From positions 1 to 5,339 of the forward strand of contig JAADGZ010000136.1 of assembly GCA_013152045.1 (NCBI GenBank): DNA of 5,339 nucleotides, read 5' to 3'. Of the stretch, positions 1 to 5,339 are shown one piece after another (the stretch's first letter is position 1; each line of letters opens with the position of its first letter). This stretch comes from Gammaproteobacteria bacterium (GTDB taxonomy: Bacteria; Pseudomonadota; Gammaproteobacteria; UBA6429; Thiohalophilaceae). The notes beneath the pieces are model-generated. The model was not told the DNA's origin, did no database searches, and worked only from the letters and a program-made list of their open reading frames with translations. Position numbers and translations under genes: made by a program.

Positions 1-6
1 CATCAT

Positions 7-1365
7 TTACTCTGCAATCAACCTGGTGCTAATTCGATTGTTAAGCTGTGCAATCCGGTTCCACTGCCCGGCAGTGACGTTGCCCGTGCGCGAAGGATAT
101 TCATACAAGGCCTGCTCGCGGGGAAGGTTGCTGACTTCCAGCTTAATGCCGTTATAGTCTGCTACCGCCGTTGCCAGAAAATTGGCAAACTCTACTGATT
201 GCTGCATGGAAACAAGATCGGAACTCTGGGCCGGGTTCATAATTTCATCACAACGGGAAAGCGGTAAATTCGCAGCGGCCAGTTGATAGCCTTGTTCAAC
301 ATTGCCGCGCAAACAAAACTCACCAATATGGGTTTGCAAAACTATCCGGCCACGAAATCCTGTCGCCGCAGCCATTTTAAGTAGTTGCTGAATCTGTACG
401 AGACGTTGATTACCCAAAGCCAGTTCGTTATAAGGAAACAACAGATTCTGATTAATCGCCCACTGCGCCAGTTTCCAGTTATTCGGCGGTGGCCGCTTTC
501 CTGTTTTTATATCGGTCTTCTGTTTCTGCTGCGCCGCCCAATGATCCAGCATCAACTGCAACCTTTCCTCTGTCATGTTTGTCTGCACAGCGTCTGTCTC
601 GGCAGACGCTATTTTCTGTTGCAGCTTGTAGTTCCAGATTAAAGAGGCGAATAACAACACGAACAACAAAAGCAGGGGAAGTTTGGAATGCGTTTCCGGT
701 GGTGGCTGCGAATTTATCAGGGGTTGAATTTTCTCATCCAGTTTTTCAGAAAATGACTTATTCAACTTTCCGCTATACAACCTGAGCGAGGCCTGTATAT
801 TCTGGTGCAATACCTCTGACTGGTCGGATAAATAACGGCGTATCCCCCGTAATTCAGTAACCACTTTATCGAGCGATGCAACTTTATCGGGACGTAATAA
901 ATCCCGCTTAAAGCTTTGCCTGGAAGGCATAAGATCCCGCTCATTAACAGCATTGTCTTCCGCGCCTTCAGTAACCAGCGTTTTCGCTGAAGGCGTCAAC
1001 AGACCCAGGCGACGCAAAGCTTCATGTAAATGGGTGGAAGCCGTTGCCTTGGGTAGAATATCAACCGCACCCAGAGCACGCGCCTGACTAAGATAAAGCT
1101 CACCGCTCTGTGAGGTAAACATGATGATCGGAATCGTTGCAGTTTCCAGATTCTTCTTGATGTGTTTAATCGCCTCGAAGCCATCCATGCCTGGCATTCG
1201 ATGATCCATAAAAATCACATCAGGCCGGTGTCGTAGAAGATAATCCAGCGCATCTTCTGCGGAAGCAACGCTATGCGCTCTGATTCCATATTTTTCCAGC
1301 ATCCGCTGCAACACCAACCTCGCGGAACGGGAATCATCGACTATCAGCGCACGCTTTTCTTTCAT
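7..1365 (-). CDS. Membrane-spanning response regulator: receiver domain, helical linker, one TM helix, periplasmic C-terminal domain
   Basis: Numbering is from the ATG at 1365, giving 452 residues. Residues 5-122 form a CheY-like receiver domain: acidic pair D10/D11 (LIVDDS), phospho-acceptor D54 (IFMDHRMPGMDG), T84 (MFTSQ) and K106 (ILPKA) are all present, so it should accept a phosphoryl group. A polar, probably coiled linker follows (about 155-216). Residues 229-246 are one hydrophobic helix (LPLLLLFVLLFASLIW), then come about 205 residues predicted to be periplasmic, containing only two cysteines (C351, C372). I recognise no DNA-binding, GGDEF, EAL or kinase domain. The stretch from about residue 305 to 370 faintly recalls the beta-alpha-beta start of OmpA-like domains, but lacks their conserved Asp and Arg. 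I chose ATG 1365 because GGA lies seven bases upstream; an in-frame ATG at 1377 adds four residues but has no visible Shine-Dalgarno. Possible weak promoter: TGGACC at 1426-1421 and TATGAA at 1404-1399. The gene may instead be co-transcribed with the cytochrome gene 104-116 bases upstream. The receiver call is firm; the role is unknown. Confidence 0.9.
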   Translation of the reverse strand: MKEKRALIVDDSRSARLVLQRMLEKYGIRAHSVASAEDALDYLLRHRPDVIFMDHRMPGMDGFEAIKHIKKNLETATIPIIMFTSQSGELYLSQARALGAVDILPKATASTHLHEALRRLGLLTPSAKTLVTEGAEDNAVNERDLMPSRQSFKRDLLRPDKVASLDKVVTELRGIRRYLSDQSEVLHQNIQASLRLYSGKLNKSFSEKLDEKIQPLINSQPPPETHSKLPLLLLFVLLFASLIWNYKLQQKIASAETDAVQTNMTEERLQLMLDHWAAQQKQKTDIKTGKRPPPNNWKLAQWAINQNLLFPYNELALGNQRLVQIQQLLKMAAATGFRGRIVLQTHIGEFCLRGNVEQGYQLAAANLPLSRCDEIMNPAQSSDLVSMQQSVEFANFLATAVADYNGIKLEVSNLPREQALYEYPSRTGNVTAGQWNRIAQLNNRISTRLIAE

Positions 1366-1481
1366 AAGCTCATCCATAACGCAGACGCCAGACGCCTGTT
1401 CATACTTAATCAGAATCCCTGGTCCACAGCAGAGAATTAAAAATCAGTTTAGCCCTGCCGCCAACAAAGAGCAATTAGGTT

Positions 1482-1952
1482 CTATTTTGCCACCTTTAGC
1501 GTCTCAATCCGGTAGCGGGCATGACAACTAACACAATTATTCATCAATGCCGCCAATTGTTTCAACGTATGCGCCGGATCACCCAGTTGTTTTGCATCCA
1601 GCGCCAACATGTCAAATTTTCGGTGCGTATCAAAACCAAGTTTCTTGAACGTCAACGGCAATTTACCCACCAGGGAAGCAGGCATACCCTTCTGCGCTGC
1701 ACCCCCTACTGCCTGAGCTGCCGCTGCAACCTTGCTCATATCGTCACTACTGATTCCATCGGTAATCGCCTGCACGCTGGCGAGAAATATCCGCATTTCC
1801 GAAAGAACCATATCCCGCTCCCCGGCTTCCAGCAGCAGTGCCTTGCGGCCATCACTGGCTGGCACTACCGAGCCTAGAATGATAAATTTAAACACCATCA
1901 CTACCAGCGCGACAAATAAAAGTCCTGAGATGGACCAGCTTAATTTACACAT
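1482..1952 (-). CDS. Monohaem c-type cytochrome, c-prime/c-556-like, membrane-anchored or exported
   Basis: This 156-residue protein has a hydrophobic segment at residues 8-30 that would act as a signal peptide or an uncleaved anchor; a possible cleavage site follows VPA (32). The rest is helix-rich and predicted to be periplasmic. A single CXXCH haem-attachment motif lies near the C-terminus (C140-V-S-C143-H144, then ARYR). C-terminal haem sites followed by an aromatic/Arg pair, in an all-helical protein of this size, are typical of the cytochrome c-prime and c-556 four-helix-bundle group. M48 and M53, in the first predicted helix of the mature part, are candidates for a sixth haem ligand (c-556-like); if neither binds, the haem would be five-coordinate (c-prime-like). 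The function, whether electron transfer or binding of NO or another small ligand, cannot be told from sequence. The start is supported by AGGG at 1964-1961, eight bases upstream of ATG. It precedes the membrane response regulator on the same strand. Confidence 0.85.
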   Translation of the reverse strand: MCKLSWSISGLLFVALVVMVFKFIILGSVVPASDGRKALLLEAGERDMVLSEMRIFLASVQAITDGISSDDMSKVAAAAQAVGGAAQKGMPASLVGKLPLTFKKLGFDTHRKFDMLALDAKQLGDPAHTLKQLAALMNNCVSCHARYRIETLKVAK

Positions 1953-1979
1953 TTTTTCTACCCTATCTTGATTAAATAT

Positions 1980-2008
1980 AAAATAAGTCAGACTGATAAC
2001 TCGGACAA
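1980..2008 (-). promoter_or_regulatory. Candidate sigma70-type promoter for the cytochrome gene
   Basis: On the minus strand, TTGTCC (2008-2003) and TATTTT (1985-1980) are separated by 17 bases and match the -35 and -10 consensus at four of six positions each. Transcription would start near 1973, leaving a leader of about 20 bases that contains the Shine-Dalgarno at 1964-1961. The AT-rich run offers other -10 choices (for example TATATT just downstream), so the exact boxes are uncertain. Confidence 0.3.
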
Positions 2009-2026
2009 AGTTCTCAAGCTGTCCGA
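2001..2026. promoter_or_regulatory. Perfect 7-bp dyad (TCGGACA-N12-TGTCCGA), candidate operator
   Basis: The half-sites at 2001-2007 and 2020-2026 are perfect inverted repeats with a 12-base spacer, giving a centre-to-centre distance of 19 bases, or about two helical turns. This suits a dimeric DNA-binding protein. The half-site nearer the cytochrome gene overlaps the candidate -35 box, which would fit repression. A stem-loop in RNA is also possible, but no U-run follows it, so it does not look like a terminator. I do not recognise the motif as belonging to a specific regulator. Confidence 0.35.
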
Positions 2027-2040
2027 TACACCTGTTAGCC

Positions 2041-2073
2041 TAAAAATCTAAAGACAAAATGGATCCCCATTTT
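2041..2073 (-). terminator. Candidate intrinsic terminator after ygfX
   Basis: Nine bases or so past the ygfX stop, the minus-strand transcript reads AAAATGG (2073-2067), a four-base loop GGAT, then CCATTTT (2062-2056): a 7-bp stem followed by the U-rich GTCTTTAGATTTTTA. The stem is AU-rich and short, so termination would be modest. A competing hairpin of CCCC (2078-2075) with GGGG (2068-2065) uses some of the same bases. The position is right for the end of the sdh-sdhE-ygfX transcript. Confidence 0.4.
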
Positions 2074-2081
2074 CGGGGTGA

Positions 2082-2537
2082 CTATACAATATCCGTATCA
2101 GCATGCCATTGCCGCAGACGCACACATAAACGTCGGTAAGTTTCACGCTCAACCATATCAGGCAATATCAACCATTTTCGCTTACGACCATCGCTACAAA
2201 CTAAATGCAGAATTATCAGCCATTCAGTCACCAGGCTGCCTGCCAACAGATGGGCCTTAACATATTTTCCAGTTATTAGTTCCAATTCAAAATCACCTTT
2301 CATTTTCCAGCAAGCATTTTTAACCGTTTGGAAATGGATTTTGTAAAGGCTAGACCAGGCACTGAATACGATACTTAAGAGAATGATACTTCGCCAATAC
2401 AGAGGCAATGTAGTAGGCAGGAAAAGTGCAGACACGGCCAGCATATGAACCATTAGCAAAATAATAAATAAACGCCATGAAGAACGGGGCTTAAGGTCCA
2501 GCGGTTGCTTGTATTTTTTGTGCGACACGCGCGACAT
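2082..2537 (-). CDS. ygfX: YgfX/CptA-family inner-membrane protein
   Basis: From ATG 2537 the protein has 151 residues. A short basic N-terminus ending in LDLKPRSSWRL resembles the start of E. coli YgfX. Two hydrophobic helices follow (about residues 22-42 and 46-66), then a cytoplasmic domain with the family-like stretch LHLVCSDGRKRKWLILPDM and a closing basic helix. YgfX is encoded next to sdhE in many gammaproteobacteria; the E. coli protein (CptA) was reported as a membrane toxin acting on FtsZ and MreB, while other work ties YgfX to SdhE physically and functionally. Here a role alongside SdhE in complex II biogenesis is the simpler inference. The gene starts inside sdhE, suggesting translational coupling. 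The start is uncertain: a GTG at 2528 has AAGGA eight bases upstream and may be the true start, and a TTG lies at 2546; the choice changes only three residues each way. Confidence 0.82.
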   Translation of the reverse strand: MSRVSHKKYKQPLDLKPRSSWRLFIILLMVHMLAVSALFLPTTLPLYWRSIILLSIVFSAWSSLYKIHFQTVKNACWKMKGDFELELITGKYVKAHLLAGSLVTEWLIILHLVCSDGRKRKWLILPDMVERETYRRLCVRLRQWHADTDIV

Positions 2538-2778
2538 CCTTGTCAAGCGGGAGACTACGTCCCATCAGGTATTCCAAAAGAAACTGATCGGGATAATTCA
2601 GCAGAATATAAAAAGCTGCTTTTTCCTTATCTGTCAGTTGCAAGAAACCTTTGTCCAGGAACGAGATCAGCATAGCATCCAGCTCCAGCATACCCCGGCG
2701 GCATTGCCAGCGCAGCCGCGCCAACTCCTGCTCAGAGGTCAGCTTGGTCGAGGCAGGTTTGAAAGTTGCCGAGGCCAT
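2491..2778 (-). CDS. sdhE: SdhE, FAD assembly factor for succinate dehydrogenase
   Basis: SdhE (yeast/human Sdh5/SDHAF2 family) binds SdhA and promotes covalent attachment of FAD to its active-site histidine, in the cytoplasm. From ATG 2778 the protein has 95 residues, the normal size, with the family signature RGMLE at 28-32 inside LRWQCRRGMLELD, then an all-helical body with LTDKEK and LLNYPDQFLLEYLMG, matching the five-helix bundle. R28-G29 correspond to the conserved RG pair that contacts SdhA. The ATG lies five bases after the sdhB stop. An in-frame TTG at 2787, overlapping that stop as TTGA, has AAGGA (2798-2794) six bases upstream and would add three residues; either start couples translation to sdhB. 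Direct linkage to sdhAB contrasts with E. coli, where sdhE and ygfX sit elsewhere in the chromosome. Confidence 0.93.
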   Translation of the reverse strand: MASATFKPASTKLTSEQELARLRWQCRRGMLELDAMLISFLDKGFLQLTDKEKAAFYILLNYPDQFLLEYLMGRSLPLDKDVARVAQKIQATAGP

Positions 2779-2783
2779 ATAAT

Positions 2784-3485
2784 TCAAACCATATCCTTGA
2801 CCATGAGTTTCTTAATATTGCTAATGGCGGCAGAGGGATTCAACCCCTTAGGGCAAACGTTTACGCAGTTCATAATAGTATGGCAACGGAACATGCGGTA
2901 AGGCCCATCCAACTCTTCAAGCCGTTCTGCCGTAGCCTGATCCCGACTGTCAGCCAGAAAGCGATAGGACTGTAATAAAGCGGCCGGACCACGAAATTTG
3001 TCCGGGTTCCACCAGAATGAGGGACAGGAGGTAGAGCAACAGCCACAAAGAATACATTCATACAGGCCGTCTAGTTTGTCACGATCTTCTGGTGTTTGCA
3101 GATATTCAACTTCCGGCTCACTATCATGCACGATGAGCCAGGGTTTAACCGCGCGATAATGATGGAAAAACTGACTCATATCCACGACCAGATCACGAAT
3201 AATGGGCATGCCAGGAACAGGCCGCACTTCAATCGGTTGCTTCAGCGAAGACAGCGCGGTGAGACAGCCTAAACCATTTGTGCCGTTGATATTAATCGCA
3301 TCCGATCCACAGACGCCCTCACCGCAGGAATGCCGGAAAGCCAGCGTTTCATCCATAGACTTAATCTTTAGCAGGGCATCACGCAGCATCATACCAGGCT
3401 GAATGTCTTTACCCTGCAACTCAAATGCCTGCATGAATGGCTTTTTATCCGCTTCTGGATCGTAACGGTAAATTAAAAATTTCAT
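2784..3485 (-). CDS. sdhB: Succinate dehydrogenase iron-sulfur subunit
   Basis: SdhB passes electrons from FADH2 in SdhA through three Fe-S clusters to quinone at the membrane. The 233-residue protein (E. coli 238) carries all ligands. The [2Fe-2S] set is C54, C59, D62 and C74 (SCGEGVCGSD, then GLGC), with Asp in place of the third Cys exactly as in E. coli. The [4Fe-4S] set is C144, C147 and C150 (ECILCGCC) plus C211. The [3Fe-4S] set is C154, C201 and C207. W159 in PSFWWNPDKF and H202 in FRCHTIMNC match residues lining the quinone site of E. coli SdhB. The start is supported by AGGGTGG (3500-3494), eight bases before ATG. It sits 49 bases after sdhA and is followed at once by sdhE. Membership of complex II as a succinate:quinone oxidoreductase is secure. 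Confidence 0.98.
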   Translation of the reverse strand: MKFLIYRYDPEADKKPFMQAFELQGKDIQPGMMLRDALLKIKSMDETLAFRHSCGEGVCGSDAININGTNGLGCLTALSSLKQPIEVRPVPGMPIIRDLVVDMSQFFHHYRAVKPWLIVHDSEPEVEYLQTPEDRDKLDGLYECILCGCCSTSCPSFWWNPDKFRGPAALLQSYRFLADSRDQATAERLEELDGPYRMFRCHTIMNCVNVCPKGLNPSAAISNIKKLMVKDMV

Positions 3486-3534
3486 AGTTCAAACCACCCT
3501 GGGTACAGAGATTTGCATTGCCTGACGCGTATCA

Positions 3535-5301
3535 TTAATAGACCCTTGGTTTGGGTGTAAAGGTTTCAACCGAGAGGGGTTGCAGAGTAACCGGTTTGTA
3601 ATCCAGGCGTCGGTCTTCTTTGAAAAACAGGCTGTGCTTAAGCCATTGTTTGTCATCCCGATCAGGGTAGTCAATTCTTGAATGGGCACCACGACTTTCC
3701 TGCCGCGCCAGTGCGGAGGTGACTGTGGCAATGGCAATATCAAGCAGATTTTCCACTTCCAGTGCTTCGATACGTGCGGTATTGAAGATCTTACTGTGAT
3801 CTTTCAGACGCACATTTCCCATACGTTTTTCTATTTCCAGAACTTTGTCTAAACCCTGTTGCAAAATCTCTTCGGTGCGGAAAACACCACAATATTCTTC
3901 CATCACCGCCTGCAGATCGGCACGTATTCCAGCCACCGATTCGCCCTCATCCTTTTTATCCCAGCGATGCAGGTGATCCAATGCGGCCTGCACACTGCTC
4001 TCATCAATTTTGCGGTGATAACGATTGTTTTTAAGAAATTTAATAATGTCGTTGCCCGCGGCACGGCCAAAGACCACGATGTCCAATAAAGAGTTGCCGC
4101 CCAAACGATTGGCACCATGCACGGAGACACAGGCACATTCACCAGCCGCATACAATCCTGGAATGGATTCCTCGCCCTGCTCCACCGGTACCACTACCTG
4201 CCCAAAACGGTTAGTGGGGATTCCCCCCATGGTGTAATGCGCAGTGGGATAAACCGGAATAGGCTCTTCTGCTGGTTCGATATGCAAAAAGGTGCGGCTG
4301 GTCTCACAGATCCCTGGTAAACGCTTTTCCAGCACATCCTTGCCCAGGTGATCAAGTTTCAGCAAAACATGATCCGCATTAGGACCACAACCCCGACCTT
4401 CCTTTACTTCAATAAAGATAGCACGACTGACGACATCCCGGCTGGCCAGATCTTTGGCATGTGGCGCGTAGCGTTCCATAAAACGCTCGCCATCCTTATT
4501 AATTAAATAACCGCCTTCGCCTCGTGCACCTTCAGTAATCAACATGCCACGTCCGGCAATGCCGGTGGGGTGAAACTGAAAGAACTCCATGTCCTGCAAA
4601 GGAATTCCGGCACGCAAGGCCATGGCCAAGCCATCACCGGTATTGATATGAGCATTGGTATTGGTACGGAACAACTGCCCGGCTCCACCCGTTGCCAACA
4701 GGGTGGTCTTGGCTTCAATCAATAGCGGCTCGCCGGTTTCAATTTCCAGCACCAGCGCACCGAGAATAAAACCGTTATCGTCGCGGATAAGATCGATAGC
4801 AAAGTATTCATCAAAAAAGTGTGTCTTGGCGCGGATATTTTGCTGGTAGAGGGTATGCAAAATCACATGACCGGTACGATCCGCTGCGGCACAGGTACGC
4901 GCCGCCTGTTCGCCACCGAAGTTCTGGCTCTGACCGCCGAAGGGACGTTGATAGATTTTGCCATTATCCAGACGACTGAAGGGCACGCCAGCATGTTCCA
5001 GTTCGACTACTAGATGTGAAGCGGCACGGCACATGTATTCAATAGCATCCTGATCACCAAGATAGTCACTGCCCTTAATGGTGTCGTACATATGCCAGTG
5101 CCAATTGTCTGGCAACACATTGGCCAGGGCGGCATTGATACCGCCTTGGGCGGCAACCGTATGCGAGCGAGTCGGAAAAACCTTGGACACCACGGCTACA
5201 TTGGCATCGGCCTGGGCCAGTTGCAATGCAGCACGCAAACCGCCGCCACCCGCACCAATGACCAGAGTATCAAACTGGCGGCGCGGCAGTTCCGTGCTCA
5301 T
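3535..5301 (-). CDS. sdhA: Succinate dehydrogenase flavoprotein subunit
   Basis: SdhA oxidises succinate to fumarate using covalently bound FAD, at the cytoplasmic face of complex II (TCA cycle and respiratory chain). At 588 residues it equals the E. coli protein. The N-terminal dinucleotide-binding motif is [13 protein letters not shown] (14-26). H47 in [13 protein letters not shown] is the site of covalent FAD attachment. Substrate and catalytic residues are in place: H244 and T246 (FHPTG), E257 ([10 protein letters not shown]), R288 (ASRDVV, the proton-shuttle arginine), H355 (TAHYTMGG) and R399 (GANRLGGNS). The C-terminal helical domain is complete, ending in KPRVY. ATG at 5301 overlaps the upstream stop as ATGA. 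The frame is open to the window edge, but this start matches the family N-terminus. No strong Shine-Dalgarno is visible, so initiation probably relies on coupling to the upstream gene. Its flavinylation factor SdhE is encoded two genes downstream. Confidence 0.98.
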   Translation of the reverse strand: MSTELPRRQFDTLVIGAGGGGLRAALQLAQADANVAVVSKVFPTRSHTVAAQGGINAALANVLPDNWHWHMYDTIKGSDYLGDQDAIEYMCRAASHLVVELEHAGVPFSRLDNGKIYQRPFGGQSQNFGGEQAARTCAAADRTGHVILHTLYQQNIRAKTHFFDEYFAIDLIRDDNGFILGALVLEIETGEPLLIEAKTTLLATGGAGQLFRTNTNAHINTGDGLAMALRAGIPLQDMEFFQFHPTGIAGRGMLITEGARGEGGYLINKDGERFMERYAPHAKDLASRDVVSRAIFIEVKEGRGCGPNADHVLLKLDHLGKDVLEKRLPGICETSRTFLHIEPAEEPIPVYPTAHYTMGGIPTNRFGQVVVPVEQGEESIPGLYAAGECACVSVHGANRLGGNSLLDIVVFGRAAGNDIIKFLKNNRYHRKIDESSVQAALDHLHRWDKKDEGESVAGIRADLQAVMEEYCGVFRTEEILQQGLDKVLEIEKRMGNVRLKDHSKIFNTARIEALEVENLLDIAIATVTSALARQESRGAHSRIDYPDRDDKQWLKHSLFFKEDRRLDYKPVTLQPLSVETFTPKPRVY

Positions 5302-5339
5302 AATTGTACTACCGAAAATAAAATCATACTTACCCAGAT
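5298..5339 (-). CDS. sdhD: Probable SdhD C-terminus (partial, runs off the right edge)
   Basis: The minus strand is open from the window edge for 13 codons, reading [13 protein letters not shown], then a TGA at 5300-5298 that overlaps the sdhA ATG by the classic ATGA arrangement. The hydrophobic peptide fits the end of the last membrane helix of the SdhD anchor subunit, and sdhC-sdhD-sdhA-sdhB is the usual order in proteobacteria. Only 13 residues are visible, so identity rests on position and hydrophobicity. Confidence 0.6.
   Translation of the reverse strand: MWVSMILFSVVQL

Noticed and set aside
489..785. Plus-strand open frame of 98 codons antisense to the response regulator
   Set aside because: It lies wholly within a well-supported gene, its protein is low-complexity and matches no family I know, and no Shine-Dalgarno is evident.
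1383..1396. Tandem 7-base repeat AGACGCC x2 just upstream of the response regulator
   Set aside because: Two copies of seven bases can easily arise by chance, and there is no further copy to suggest a binding array.
1521..1877. Plus-strand open frame of 118 codons antisense to the cytochrome gene
   Set aside because: The opposite frame has a signal/anchor segment and a CXXCH motif; this one has no recognisable feature.
2061..2066. GGATCC palindrome in the intergenic hairpin
   Set aside because: It is a six-base palindrome expected by chance; the larger hairpin around it explains the local symmetry better.
2082..2778. sdhE-ygfX read as a toxin-antitoxin (CptAB) module
   Set aside because: The name derives from reports on the E. 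coli pair, but the SdhE flavinylation signature and tight linkage to sdhAB here favour a complex II assembly role.
2509..2901. Plus-strand open frame of 130 codons antisense to sdhE and the end of sdhB
   Set aside because: It spans two conserved genes on the opposite strand, and the peptide looks like a Gln/Leu-rich shadow with no domain.
3489..3743. Minus-strand frame of 84 codons overlapping the sdhA 3' end and the sdhA-sdhB gap
   Set aside because: It overlaps the conserved SdhA C-terminus in another frame, and its Pro/Thr-rich peptide has no family features.

Overview
This window comes from a Gram-negative proteobacterium. A gammaproteobacterium is most likely, because SdhA and SdhB are close to the E. 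coli type (588 and 233 residues, with almost all diagnostic motifs kept) and because sdhE is followed by ygfX, a pairing typical of that class. A betaproteobacterium cannot be excluded from sequence alone. All recognisable genes lie on the minus strand, so they read from the right edge to the left.

Right part (5339 to about 2041) is the distal half of a succinate dehydrogenase (complex II) operon. It holds the last 13 codons of a probable sdhD, whose stop overlaps the sdhA start (ATGA). After it come sdhA (flavoprotein), sdhB (iron-sulfur subunit), sdhE (FAD assembly factor) and ygfX (two-helix membrane partner of SdhE). Spacing is tight: a 4-base overlap between sdhD and sdhA, 49 bases between sdhA and sdhB, sdhE starting at or just after the sdhB stop, and ygfX starting inside sdhE. 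The catalytic subunits and the factor that covalently attaches FAD to SdhA are therefore probably made from one mRNA. A modest hairpin with a U-rich tail after ygfX may end this transcript.

Left part (about 2026 to 1) carries two further genes. The first encodes a small membrane-anchored or exported protein with one C-terminal CXXCH haem site, resembling the c-prime/c-556 four-helix cytochromes. It is preceded by a perfect 7-bp dyad that overlaps a possible -35 box. The second encodes an unusual response regulator: an N-terminal receiver domain with all phosphorylation residues, a long helical linker, a single transmembrane helix and a C-terminal domain predicted to be periplasmic, with no DNA-binding or enzymatic output that I recognise. 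The architecture of this protein, and its position next to a periplasmic cytochrome, are the most unusual points in the window.

No RNA genes, mobile elements, CRISPR arrays or phage features were seen. No stretch longer than about 130 bases lacks a gene.
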